Positions 10,278 through 18,577 of a DNA stretch of 49,965 bases are shown here, one piece after another. A program made the position numbers and the translations under genes. Below the pieces are notes generated by a model. It saw only the letters and a list, made by a program, of their open reading frames with translations. It had not been told where the DNA came from and made no database searches. The stretch is taken from positions 1 to 49,965 of the forward strand of contig VGDO01000018.1 of the NCBI GenBank assembly GCA_016869645.1, written 5' to 3'. Origin of the DNA: Alphaproteobacteria bacterium. GTDB lineage: Bacteria; Pseudomonadota; Alphaproteobacteria; SHVW01. Position 1 is the stretch's first letter. Every line of letters begins with the position of its first letter.

Positions 10278-11684
10278 TCAAGCCGCCAGCTCGGGAAAAT
10301 CAGCCGGCGTTCCGCGCGGCTTGCCTTTGAGCCGGCCGATCACATCGCCGACGGTCGACGCGTCGGCCATCGCGTTGAGTGCATGCCACGCCGCGCCGGA
10401 TGCCCGCGGAGTCATGACGTAGCTGGCGCATTCACGGAATTTGCGCGCGCGTTCGTCGGTCGAGAGCGGCTTGCGCGGATCGCCGCGCGGCACCGTCACC
10501 AGCCGCTGCAGCTTGCGACCGTCGCGCAGCGCCACGGAGACTTCGGACGGCAGGCTGTCGGCTGACGGCGCCTGGGCGAGATTGGCGCGCTCTTCGAAGA
10601 CGACGCGCTCGACCAGGCGCTTGATCCTTTGGTCACCGGTCCATGTTTGCGAGAAGTGGCGCAATCCGGGCTGGCCATCGACGGCGGCGACGGACAGGCA
10701 GAACTGCATGCTGAACTTGCCCTCGAGCCCGGTCTGCGGCCGGCTGTGCAGGAGCATCTGCGGCGCCATCGGATGAGACGCGCAGTGAATCGCTTCCACG
10801 TCGTCGGCCCCGAAGCGCGCCTCGTTGCGCAGCTCGAGCATGGCGTCGATCGCGCAATGGGTGGCGCCGCAGGCCGGATAGAGCTTGAGCAGCATACCCG
10901 GGTCCTCGACATCCCAGGGCTTGCCCAAGCTGTCGGCCAGCTCCTGTGGCGTGGGCTTGGCGCGCGCGCTCAGCGCGTCGAACCAGCCGAAGCGGCCTTC
11001 GAGTGCCGTGATGTCCGCTGTGAAGCCGCCGGAAGCGAGCTCGGCCGCCATGACGCCGGCGCGCGCGGCATTGCCGGCGTGGAACGGCTTGGTCATCGAG
11101 CCGAAGTTGCGGCGCAATCCGGCGCCCTGCGAAGCCGCGATGCCGAGCGCCATCGCAGTGCGGCGCGCGTCGAGGCCGAGCAGCTTGGCGGCGGCGGCCG
11201 CAGCGCCGATCACGCCGATGGCGCTGGTTGCGTGCCAGCCCTTCTCGTAGAGCGCCGGATTGGCCCAGCGGCCCAGCTTGCCGCAGATCTCGATGCCGAG
11301 CGCGAAGGCGGCAATGAGCTCACGGCCGCTGCGCCCCTTGGCTTCGGCGACCGCCAACGCGGCTGGCAGGATCGCGACCGAGGGATGGCCCATCAGGGAC
11401 CAGTTGATGTCGTCATAGTCGAGCGCGTGACCGGCGACGCCATTGATCAGCGCCGCGCTCTGCATCGACACGCGCTTGGTCGTGCCGATCACGCTCGCAT
11501 TTCCGCGCGCGCCGGCGCCGGCAACGACATCGAGCATGATCCGCGTCGTCTCGGTGGCAGCGCCAGCCAGCATGCAGCCCAGGCAATCGACCGCGGCAAT
11601 CTGCGCACTCGCGATGGCATCGGCTGGAATCCGCGCCACGTCGTTGCGCTCGATGAATGTGGCGAGCACGGATGAAAGCGACAT
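10278..11684 (-). CDS. MmgE/PrpD family protein
   Basis: The family includes 2-methylcitrate dehydratase, cis-aconitate decarboxylase and iminodisuccinate epimerase, all acting on di- or tricarboxylates. This protein has 468 residues from the ATG at 11684, with AGGAG eight bases upstream; the frame is open to 11999, but that part shows no family similarity. The family stretches GHALDYDDINWSLMGHPSV (near 95-113) and KPFHAGNAARAGVMAA (about 200-215) are clear. It is cotranscribed with the MFS carrier and divergent from the TPP enzyme at 11881. Which reaction it catalyses cannot be decided from sequence. Confidence 0.9.
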   Translation of the reverse strand: MSLSSVLATFIERNDVARIPADAIASAQIAAVDCLGCMLAGAATETTRIMLDVVAGAGARGNASVIGTTKRVSMQSAALINGVAGHALDYDDINWSLMGHPSVAILPAALAVAEAKGRSGRELIAAFALGIEICGKLGRWANPALYEKGWHATSAIGVIGAAAAAAKLLGLDARRTAMALGIAASQGAGLRRNFGSMTKPFHAGNAARAGVMAAELASGGFTADITALEGRFGWFDALSARAKPTPQELADSLGKPWDVEDPGMLLKLYPACGATHCAIDAMLELRNEARFGADDVEAIHCASHPMAPQMLLHSRPQTGLEGKFSMQFCLSVAAVDGQPGLRHFSQTWTGDQRIKRLVERVVFEERANLAQAPSADSLPSEVSVALRDGRKLQRLVTVPRGDPRKPLSTDERARKFRECASYVMTPRASGAAWHALNAMADASTVGDVIGRLKGKPRGTPADFPELAA

Positions 11685-11880
11685 CGTCGACCACTCCTGG
11701 TGCCGTGCGGCCGCGATCGGCCCGGATGCGCTGGATCGTCGCCCGCGTTCGCCGACGGTGTCAACGGCGGGTGGCGCGCACTGCGAAATCAGGCAGGTGA
11801 CCGGCCCCGGCGACGCTGGCATGATCGGCGCCCGCATGGGCGTCCGGTCGCGGCGCCGCCTCGGCATGGAGCATGGCGCG

Positions 11881-13425
11881 ATGAATGGAGCGGAAAGCCT
11901 GGTGCGCACCTTGGTGGCGGGCGGCGTCGACGTCTGCTTTGCCAACCCGGGCACCTCGGAGATGCACTTCGTCGCCGCGCTCGATCGGGTCGACGGCATG
12001 CGCTGCGTGCTCGGGCTGGCCGAGACCGTGGTGACGGGTGCGGCCGACGGCTATGCGCGCATGACGGGTCGGCCGGCTTCGACGCTGCTCCACCTCGGTC
12101 CTGGTCTCGCCAACGGCTTGTCCAACATGCACAACGCCGGACGCGCGCGCTCGCCCATGGTCAACATCGTCGGCGATCACGCGACCTATCACCGCAACTA
12201 CGATGCGCCGCTGACCTCCGACATCGAAGGCGCGGCGCGGCCCTTCTCCCATTGGGTCAAGACCTCGCCGAGCGCGCGCACGGTGGCCGCCGATGGCGCC
12301 GCAGCGGTTGCCGCGGCGATGACGCCGCCGGGGCAGATCGCGACACTCATTCTGCCGGCCGACACGGCGTGGAACGAGGCGGATGGAATCGCCAAGCTAC
12401 CGCCGGTGCCGGGACGCGCTCCCGTCGGCTCGGCCGCGATTGCCGAGGCGGTGCGCATCCTGCGCCTCAAGGAGCCGACGCTGCTCCTGCTCGGCGGGCT
12501 CGCCGTGCGCAGCGCGGGTCTCGAACTCGCCGCGCGCATCGCCGCCGCGACCGGCGCCCAGTTGCTGGCGCAGACCTCGAACCCGCGCATCGAGCGTGGC
12601 GCCGGACGGGTCTCGGTCGAGCGCGTGCCGTTCCCGGTCGACCAGGCGCTGGCCGCGCTCAAGGAGTTCCGCCACGTCATTCTGATCGGCGCCAAGGCGC
12701 CGGTCGCGTTCTTCGCCTATCCCAACAAGCCGAGCGTGCTGACGCCGGAGAATTGCGCCATCCACACGCTGGCGCGAGTCGAAGAGGACGTGCTGCACGC
12801 GCTCGCCTGGCTCGCCGACGAGGTGGGCGCCGCCAAAACCGCGGTGGCAACCGAGGCACTGGCGCCGCCGCCGGTGCCGACGGGCGAGATCACGCTGCAG
12901 AAACTCGGTCAGGCGCTGGGTGCCCTGCTGCCGGAGCACGCCATCGTCGTCGACGAGGCGGTGACCAGCGGGCGCAGCTTCTTCCCGCTGACGCGCAATG
13001 CGCCGCCGCATGACTGGATGCAGAACATGGGCGGATCGATCGGGCTGGGGCTGCCGCTCGGCACCGGCGCCGCGGTCGCCTGTCCCGACCGCAAGGTCAT
13101 CTGCCTGCAGGCCGACGGCAGCGCCATGTACTCGTTGCAGGGCATGTGGACCCAGGCGCGCGAGGGGCTCGACGTCACCATCGTGCTGTTCAACAACAAG
13201 TCCTACGCGATCCTGCGCAACGAGCTCGCCAATGTCGGGGCGCGCAATCCGGGCCGCAAGGCGCTCGACATGCTCGACCTCGGGCGGCCCGACATCGACT
13301 GGCTCGACCTCGCGCGCGGCATGGGCGTGCCGGGCCAGCGCGCGACAAGCATGGAGGAGTTCGCGGCCGCCTTCGGGCGCGGCGTGGCGAGCCCCGGGCC
13401 CTACATGGTCGAGGTCATGCTCTAG
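11881..13425 (+). CDS. Thiamine-diphosphate-dependent enzyme (acetolactate synthase / benzoylformate decarboxylase-like)
   Basis: This cytosolic enzyme uses thiamine diphosphate to cleave or form bonds next to a keto group. It has 514 residues from the ATG at 11881, with GGAG nine bases upstream; an in-frame ATG at 11866 is an alternative. The activating glutamate is E48 (LAETVVTGAADGYAR). S26 and H71 occupy positions like the catalytic Ser and His of benzoylformate decarboxylase. The cofactor motif is ADGSAMYS followed by FNNKSY. The FAD-related middle domain is short, as in decarboxylases. I favour a 2-oxo acid decarboxylase over a true acetolactate synthase; no small regulatory subunit lies nearby. 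Confidence 0.85.
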   Translation: MNGAESLVRTLVAGGVDVCFANPGTSEMHFVAALDRVDGMRCVLGLAETVVTGAADGYARMTGRPASTLLHLGPGLANGLSNMHNAGRARSPMVNIVGDHATYHRNYDAPLTSDIEGAARPFSHWVKTSPSARTVAADGAAAVAAAMTPPGQIATLILPADTAWNEADGIAKLPPVPGRAPVGSAAIAEAVRILRLKEPTLLLLGGLAVRSAGLELAARIAAATGAQLLAQTSNPRIERGAGRVSVERVPFPVDQALAALKEFRHVILIGAKAPVAFFAYPNKPSVLTPENCAIHTLARVEEDVLHALAWLADEVGAAKTAVATEALAPPPVPTGEITLQKLGQALGALLPEHAIVVDEAVTSGRSFFPLTRNAPPHDWMQNMGGSIGLGLPLGTGAAVACPDRKVICLQADGSAMYSLQGMWTQAREGLDVTIVLFNNKSYAILRNELANVGARNPGRKALDMLDLGRPDIDWLDLARGMGVPGQRATSMEEFAAAFGRGVASPGPYMVEVML

Positions 13426-13464
13426 GCCGATTGGGGCATAGGGCCGAAAACCTCTTCCAACCCC

Positions 13465-13502
13465 TTGAAATCCGGTTGGCTCTTGGTATACCATATGACA
13501 AT
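13465..13502 (+). promoter_or_regulatory. Candidate promoter and GntR/FCD operator (site A)
   Basis: TTGAAA (13465-13470), a 16-base spacer and TATACC (13487-13492) make a plausible promoter for the gene at 13532. The -10 lies inside a perfect 10-base palindrome, TGGTATACCA (13484-13493), which fits the T-N-G-T...A-C-N-A pattern of FCD-type GntR operators. The 17 bases at 13486-13502 recur exactly, inverted, at 39075-39091. An operator over the -10 suggests repression. Confidence 0.6.
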
Positions 13503-13531
13503 ATTTCCATGTCGGATCATGGAGAAAGCTC

Positions 13532-14137
13532 GTGGCGCTGACCATTCGCAAGCTCGTCACTTTCATCGATGAAACGCGGCTCGAGGGCGGTCGGCCGGCC
13601 AATCCGCCGCTGCGCCTGATCGGCGCCGCGGCCGTGATCCGCAATCCCTGGGCGGGCCGGGGCTTCGTCGAGAATCTGCGTCCGGAGATCCTCGAGATCG
13701 CGCCGCTGCTCGGCCAGGAGCTGGTCGCAGCGATCCTGTCGCAGGCCGGCTCTGGCGACAGCGTCGAGGCCTATGGCAAGGCGGCCGTGGTCGGCACCAT
13801 GGGCGAAGTCGAACACGCCTCGGCGATGATCCACACGCTCCGCTTCGGCAACCTCTATCGCGATGCCGTCGGCGCCAAAAGCTATCTCTCGTTCAGCAAT
13901 GTGCGTGGCGGTCCGGGCAACGTGATTTCGATACCGATGATGCATAAGCACGATGCCGGCATGCGCTCGCACTACCTGACGCTGCAGTACTCCATTTCCG
14001 ACGCGCCGGCGCCCGACGAGATCGTCGTGGCACTGGGTGCGGCGACCGGCGGGCGGCCGAACGCGCGCATCGGCGACCGCTACCAGGACATGGCGGAGCT
14101 GAAAGAATCGAAGGAGAAGGAGAGGGCGCCGGCCTGA
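13532..14137 (+). CDS. DUF1185 / amino acid synthesis family protein
   Basis: This 201-residue cytosolic protein matches the DUF1185 family, often labelled amino acid synthesis although the reaction is not established. Recognisable conserved stretches are IRNPWAGRGFVENLRPEI (36-53), YGKAAVVGTMGEVEHASAMI (about 80-99) and VRGGPGNVISIPMMHK (about 122-137). It starts with GTG at 13532, with GGAGA six bases upstream. It follows the candidate operator site A and is followed by a flavin reductase. The family is often found among catabolic genes, so biosynthesis is doubtful. Confidence 0.82.
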   Translation: MALTIRKLVTFIDETRLEGGRPANPPLRLIGAAAVIRNPWAGRGFVENLRPEILEIAPLLGQELVAAILSQAGSGDSVEAYGKAAVVGTMGEVEHASAMIHTLRFGNLYRDAVGAKSYLSFSNVRGGPGNVISIPMMHKHDAGMRSHYLTLQYSISDAPAPDEIVVALGAATGGRPNARIGDRYQDMAELKESKEKERAPA

Positions 14138-14166
14138 AGGTGGCACGCAACAACGAGGTTCGAGCG

Positions 14167-14679
14167 ATGATCGCATCCGGCGAATTCAGACAGGCGATGG
14201 GCCGCTTCGCGACCGGCGTCACGGTCGTGACGACTCAACAGGACGACGGGACCATCACCGGGTTGACGGCGAACGCCTTCTCGGCCCTGTCGCTCGACCC
14301 GCCGCTGATCCTCGTTTGCGTCGGTTACAATGCCGGCAGCTACGCGGTGCTGCGCCAGGCCGAGCGTTTCGTCGTGCACATACTCGCTGCCGACCAGACC
14401 GAGGTCGCACGCTGCTTCGCGAGCTCGGGTGCCGACAAGGCGAGCTGCGGTCAGTGGCAGGTCAGCGCGCGCGGCAATCCGGTCCTCGAAGGCTGCCTCG
14501 CCGTGATCGAATGCCGGCGCAGCGCGGAGCACGAAGGCGGGGATCATGCGATCCTGATCGGCGCGGTCGAGGCGACGTCCTTCCCTGCCGACGATGCGGC
14601 GCCGCTGACCTACTATCGCGGCCAGCTCAATGCGCTCGGTCGCATCGATGGCGGAGCGGTGGCCGGCGCGGGCAAGTGA
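14167..14679 (+). CDS. Flavin reductase family protein (FMN-binding, NAD(P)H:flavin oxidoreductase-like)
   Basis: The family reduces FMN or FAD with NAD(P)H, usually to feed a two-component monooxygenase. I prefer the ATG at 14167, which has GAGG eight bases upstream and gives 170 residues; a GTG at 14140 would add nine. The family motifs are MGRFATGVTVVTT near the N-terminus, GLTANAFSALSLDPP (flavin site), DHAILIGAVE and PLTYYRGQ near the end. It is close behind the DUF1185 gene. No flavin-dependent monooxygenase lies in the window, so its partner is elsewhere or it works alone. Confidence 0.85.
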   Translation: MIASGEFRQAMGRFATGVTVVTTQQDDGTITGLTANAFSALSLDPPLILVCVGYNAGSYAVLRQAERFVVHILAADQTEVARCFASSGADKASCGQWQVSARGNPVLEGCLAVIECRRSAEHEGGDHAILIGAVEATSFPADDAAPLTYYRGQLNALGRIDGGAVAGAGK

Positions 14680-14684
14680 TCCGG

Positions 14685-14699
14685 CCGGGCATGGCCCGG
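14685..14699. terminator. Candidate bidirectional terminator hairpin
   Basis: CCGGGC-ATG-GCCCGG forms a six-base GC stem in the 23-base gap between two convergent genes (stops at 14679 and 14703). No clear U-run follows on either strand, so it is only a candidate. Confidence 0.4.
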
Positions 14700-14702
14700 G
14701 CT

Positions 14703-15479
14703 TCAGCTCTCCAAATGCCTGAGCACCAGGCGCGCGATCGTCTCGGGTGCCTCGATCAGCACGCTGTGGCGCAGCCCGGGCAGGATCTCGAGCACGGAAC
14801 CGGCGATTGCGTCGTGCATGTAGCGCGCCATGCGCGTGTTGGAGCCGATGTCGTGCTCGCCCGTGACGATGAGGGTCTTGTGCCGCACCGCCGGCAGCCG
14901 CGGCCCGATCTCGCTTTCGGCGAAGACCTGATAGGCGGCCGCGTAGGAAGCGTGGTCGTTGGCGATCAGTTCGCTCAGGCGCTGGGCGACGCGCTCGGGG
15001 TTGGCGCGCTTGAACTCCTCGGTGAACCAGCGGTTCTCGGCTGCGGCGACCACCGCGGCGATGCCCTGCTCGCGCACGATCCTGGCGCGCTCGATCATGC
15101 GCGCGCGCTCTTCCTCCGTCCGGCATGCGACCGCGCTGATGAAGGCGACGGTATCGACGCGGTCGGGGTGGTCGAGCACGAAGGCCTGGGCGATCATGCC
15201 GCCAAGGGAGAAACCGACGAGATGTGCCTTTGCGACCGACTCCGCGTCCATCACGGCGGTCACGTCGTCGAGTAGGTCCTGAAGGCTGCAGCTCGTGATT
15301 CGACTCGACTGTCCGTGGCCGCGCAGATCAAGGCGGATCACCCGGTAGCGCGGCACAAGAAACGGCACCACGCCGTCCCAGCTCCGCAGATCGGCGCCGA
15401 CGCCATGGACCAGCACAACCGGCGGGCCGGCTCCTTCCATCATGTAGTGGATGTCGACTCCGTTTCGCCTGACGTTCAC
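14703..15479 (-). CDS. Alpha/beta hydrolase (3-oxoadipate enol-lactonase-like)
   Basis: This 258-residue cytosolic hydrolase has the classic triad: S91 in GFSLGG, D210 in GEHDIGS and H238 in LRHSV. The oxyanion region is VHGVGADLRSWDGV (24-37). Its size and cap region resemble PcaD-type enol-lactonases and small esterases, but the substrate is not set by sequence. It is divergent from the GntR gene at 15628, with 148 bases between them, an arrangement in which the regulator may control it. Confidence 0.85.
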   Translation of the reverse strand: MNVRRNGVDIHYMMEGAGPPVVLVHGVGADLRSWDGVVPFLVPRYRVIRLDLRGHGQSSRITSCSLQDLLDDVTAVMDAESVAKAHLVGFSLGGMIAQAFVLDHPDRVDTVAFISAVACRTEEERARMIERARIVREQGIAAVVAAAENRWFTEEFKRANPERVAQRLSELIANDHASYAAAYQVFAESEIGPRLPAVRHKTLIVTGEHDIGSNTRMARYMHDAIAGSVLEILPGLRHSVLIEAPETIARLVLRHLES

Positions 15480-15627
15480 GCGGGTTCCTCTAGAACGATT
15501 GCATCACACTGACTTATAGTAGGCGGCACCAACAAAGGGCGACAAGCGCCAGGGGCCCTGACGCGGACACCGTCGCCGCAATCGGGTCGCGGCGTCGAAC
15601 GAGTAGCCAGGAGTGGGAGCCGAGCGG

Positions 15628-16335
15628 ATGGTACGAGCAGCGGGGGCAAGCATTCGGGTCGTCAAGGAAAGCCCGAGTCTGCGCGAATTGACGACGCAGA
15701 CATTGCGCGATGCGATCCTCAAGATGCACTTCAAGCCCGGCCAGCGTCTGGTCGAGCGGCAGCTTTGCGAGGAGACCGGCGTCAGCCGGACCTGCGTGCG
15801 CGAGGCCCTGCAGCATCTCGAGTCGGAGGGGCTGGTCGAACGCGTGGCCAATCGCGGTCTGTTCGTCGCATCGGTGTCGGCCGAAGAGGCGCGCCAGATT
15901 TACGAGGTGCGCGCGGCTCTCGAATCGGAATTTGCCAGGCTGTTCGTCGAGCGCGCCACCGACCGCGACCTCGAGGCGCTGCAGGCGGCCCTGACGCGGC
16001 TCGAGAAGGCCATCGATCGCAAGCCCGTGATCGCCTACGTCGAAGCGCTCGACGGTTTCTACGAGGTCATCCTGCGCGGTGCCAACAACGAGGTGGCGCG
16101 CGCGACGCTGCGCACGCTGGGCGCGCGGATCAGCTACCTGCGCGCGCTCACGACCCAGGCGTCACCGCCTGGCCGCGAGCAGGAGACCGCGTCGCTGATG
16201 CGCGGCATCTACGAGGCGGCGGCCAAGCGCGACGGCACCAGCATCGCCGCGCGCTGTCGCGCCTTCGTCGAGCGCTCGGCCAAGTTCGCCGTTCAGGTTC
16301 TCAAGGATCAGGAGGCCAAGGCGCCGGCAGCCTAG
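15628..16335 (+). CDS. GntR family regulator, FCD type (first of two paralogs)
   Basis: This DNA-binding regulator has 235 residues from the ATG at 15628, with GGGAG eight bases upstream. The winged helix-turn-helix (about 18-82) includes LRDAILKM, PGQRLVE and VSRTCVREALQHLESEGLV; an FCD effector domain follows (about 90-225). The histidines that bind metal in many FCD proteins are not seen: FYEVILRG replaces the usual FH, and no later His stands in the usual EH or H positions. About two thirds of its residues match the paralog at 17005. A TATAGT hexamer at 15515-15520 may be the -10 of its promoter. Confidence 0.92.
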   Translation: MVRAAGASIRVVKESPSLRELTTQTLRDAILKMHFKPGQRLVERQLCEETGVSRTCVREALQHLESEGLVERVANRGLFVASVSAEEARQIYEVRAALESEFARLFVERATDRDLEALQAALTRLEKAIDRKPVIAYVEALDGFYEVILRGANNEVARATLRTLGARISYLRALTTQASPPGREQETASLMRGIYEAAAKRDGTSIAARCRAFVERSAKFAVQVLKDQEAKAPAA

Positions 16336-16343
16336 CTGCAATC

Positions 16344-16381
16344 GGTCGCGGCCGGGGCTCCCGTCGACGGCCGCGCCGACC
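16344..16381 (+). promoter_or_regulatory. GC-rich hairpin between the GntR and phosphatase genes
   Basis: GGTCGCGGCC (16344-16353) can pair with GGCCGC (16369-16374) and, past a three-base bulge, GACC (16378-16381). It ends eight bases before the phosphatase ATG and could attenuate readthrough or translation. There is no U-run. Confidence 0.3.
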
Positions 16382-16388
16382 AGGACAG

Positions 16389-16910
16389 ATGCCGCCGCGC
16401 CCGCGATTCTCCGCACTTCCACTTGCCGTCGTGTCGCTCGACCGGCCGGGCTTCGGACGCATCGGTTTCACGCCATGCCCCGGCTTTGGGTTGGGCGGGC
16501 TGATCGCCGATCTCCAGGCGATCCGTTCGTGGGGTGCTGCTGCGCTCGTCACTCTGATGGAGTCCGAAGAACTCGAGCATCTCGATGTCCTCGAGCTCGG
16601 CCCCCGTGCGATGGCGAGCGGTCTGGAATGGCATCATCTGCCGATCCCCGACATGTGCGCGCCCGATGCCGCGTTCGAAGCCCTATGGCGGCGCGTCGGC
16701 CCCGCCCTGCATCGTCATCTCGCCGCCAGCCGCGATGTGGCCGTGCATTGTCGCGGCGGCTTCGGGCGCAGCGGCACGATCGCAGCGCGGCTGCTCGTCG
16801 AGCACGGCGTGCCCGCCGAGGAGGCGATCCGCCATGTCAGGCTGGCGCGACCGGGCGCCATCGAAACGACCGTGCAGGAAGACCACATCCGCGCATTGAA
16901 ATGCGATTAG
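16389..16910 (+). CDS. Cysteine-dependent protein phosphatase-like protein (dual-specificity/CDKN3-like)
   Basis: This 173-residue protein has the tyrosine phosphatase signature HCRGGFGRSGT (120-130), with nucleophile C121 and phosphate-binding R127, and a likely general acid D88 in LPIPDMCAP. The N-terminal part (16-60) resembles the CDKN3-like branch found in bacteria. It lies 53 bases after one GntR gene and 94 before its paralog, among catabolic genes. A protein or a small phosphorylated metabolite may be the substrate; sequence does not decide. No start other than the ATG at 16389 is more convincing. Confidence 0.82.
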   Translation: MPPRPRFSALPLAVVSLDRPGFGRIGFTPCPGFGLGGLIADLQAIRSWGAAALVTLMESEELEHLDVLELGPRAMASGLEWHHLPIPDMCAPDAAFEALWRRVGPALHRHLAASRDVAVHCRGGFGRSGTIAARLLVEHGVPAEEAIRHVRLARPGAIETTVQEDHIRALKCD

Positions 16911-17004
16911 GTGGACCCGCGCTCGTCGTCGGAAGGCGGCGGATTCCTGGACAGCTCTGGCATGCCATACTACCATCATACGTCGACACGGCCGCACGAC
17001 GACC

Positions 17005-17730
17005 ATGGCCAGCAAGAACGCGACCAGCGCCATTCGAGTCATCAAGGATAAGCGAAGCCTGCGCGAGCTGACGACGCAGGCGTTGCGCGACGCGATCCTC
17101 AAGATGGATTTCCTGCCCGGCCAGCGCCTGGTCGAGCGGCACTTGTGCGAGCTGACGGGCGTCAGCCGCACCAGCGTGCGGGAGGCGATCCAGCATCTCG
17201 AATCCGAAGGGCTGGTCGAGCGGATCGGCAATCGCAGTCTGCGCGTCGCTTCCGTGACGGTCGAAGAGGCGCGCCAGGTCTATCAAGTGCGGGCGGCGCT
17301 CGAATCCGAATTCATGCGCCTGTTCGTCGAGCGTGCCACGGACAAGGACATCCGCGCGCTGAGGGACGCGCTCGCGCGGACGGCGCGGACCCTCAGGAGC
17401 CGCTCACTTGTCGCCTATGTGCAGGCCCTGGATTTCTTCTTCGAGGTCATCCTGCGCGGGGCGCGCAACGATGTCGCGGTCGCGACGCTGCGCACGCTGC
17501 GCACGCGCATCAGCTATCTGCGCTCGATGACCACCGAGGCGTCGACCGTCGAGCGCGAGCGCGAGACGGTCGAGCGCATGCGCGACATCGTCACGGCGGT
17601 GGCGGGACGCGACGGGCACAGGGCGGCCAAGCTGTGCCGCGCCTTCGTCGATCGCTCGACAAAATTCGCCATCGAGGTGCTGCAGACCCAGGAGCGGCGC
17701 CTGCGGCTGGCCGATGGCCGCGCGCGATGA
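17005..17730 (+). CDS. GntR family regulator, FCD type (second paralog)
   Basis: This 241-residue regulator is closely related to the one at 15628. The winged helix-turn-helix (about 18-82, with VSRTSVREAIQHLESEGLVERI) is nearly the same, so the two may share operators. The FCD domain likewise lacks the usual metal-binding histidines (FFFEVILRG in place of FH). It reads in the same direction as the class II aldolase 61 bases later. I infer control of the aldolase, dioxygenase and acyl-CoA genes. The ATG at 17005 lacks a strong ribosome site. Confidence 0.92.
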   Translation: MASKNATSAIRVIKDKRSLRELTTQALRDAILKMDFLPGQRLVERHLCELTGVSRTSVREAIQHLESEGLVERIGNRSLRVASVTVEEARQVYQVRAALESEFMRLFVERATDKDIRALRDALARTARTLRSRSLVAYVQALDFFFEVILRGARNDVAVATLRTLRTRISYLRSMTTEASTVERERETVERMRDIVTAVAGRDGHRAAKLCRAFVDRSTKFAIEVLQTQERRLRLADGRAR

Positions 17731-17791
17731 CGAGGCCGGCGGGAAAGGACGATGGTGTGAACGTGTGGTCTGACTGCGGAGGACGGCAACG

Positions 17792-18568
17792 ATGAAGCGC
17801 AACGCCATTGCCCTGGCGTCGAGCCGGGGCGCGCGCAGCAAGATGAGCAAGGCCGAATGGACAGCGCGCGTCGACCTCGCTGCCGCCTATCGGATCGGCG
17901 CCATCTTCGGTTGGAGCAATCTCATCTACAATCACGTGACCTTGCGTGTGCCCGGCGAGCCGAACCACTTTCTCGTCAAGGTTAACGACCTGATGTTCGA
18001 GGAGGTGACGGCGTCGTCGCTCGCCAAGCTCGATCTGGACGGCAAGCCGGTCGGCGAGGACCAGAACGTCAACGTCACGGGTTTCAACATCCACACTGCC
18101 GTGTTGCGCGCACGCCCCGACGTCAACGCCGTCTATCACGTCCACACCGACGCCGGCACGGCCATGTCGGCACACAAGAAAGGGCTGCTGCCGATGTCGC
18201 AGGCGTCGATGCAGTTCTACAACCGGCTCGCCTACCACGACTACGAAGGATTGTCCGACGACGAGGGTGAGCGCGAGCGGATCGCGCGGGCCATGGGCGG
18301 CAAGAAGGCGATGATCATGCGCAACCACGGCCTGCTGACTTGCGGCGAATCGATCGGCCGGGCGCTGGTTCTCATGAAATACCTCGTCACCTCGTGCGAG
18401 ACCCAACTCCGTCTCGAGGCGACCGGCGCGGACATCATCCTGCCGCCGCCCGAGATGTGCGAGCACGCGGCGCGCCAATGGGAGACGTTCGATCCGATCA
18501 ACGCAGACGCCGAATGGCGTGCGCTCGTGCGGCTGGCCGACCGTCACGATCCATCGTTCCGGAATTGA
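17792..18568 (+). CDS. Class II aldolase/adducin family protein
   Basis: This 258-residue cytosolic protein belongs to the zinc-dependent family of fuculose-phosphate and rhamnulose-phosphate aldolases and some decarboxylases. Metal ligands are visible as H116 and H118 in VYHVHTDAG and H179 in MRNHGLL. The N-terminal GWSNLIYNHVTLRVPG region is typical of the subgroup that acts on non-sugar substrates in catabolic clusters. The TauD-type gene starts 10 bases after its stop, so they are cotranscribed. An aldol cleavage or decarboxylation of a hydroxylated acid is plausible, but the substrate is unknown. Confidence 0.88.
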   Translation: MKRNAIALASSRGARSKMSKAEWTARVDLAAAYRIGAIFGWSNLIYNHVTLRVPGEPNHFLVKVNDLMFEEVTASSLAKLDLDGKPVGEDQNVNVTGFNIHTAVLRARPDVNAVYHVHTDAGTAMSAHKKGLLPMSQASMQFYNRLAYHDYEGLSDDEGERERIARAMGGKKAMIMRNHGLLTCGESIGRALVLMKYLVTSCETQLRLEATGADIILPPPEMCEHAARQWETFDPINADAEWRALVRLADRHDPSFRN

Positions 18569-18577
18569 GAGGTTTCG

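Noticed and set aside
15504..15851. A small minus-strand gene before the GntR gene
   Set aside because: Most of it is antisense to the GntR helix-turn-helix, and it has no ribosome site. A similar mirror frame appears opposite the second GntR gene only because the genes are paralogs.
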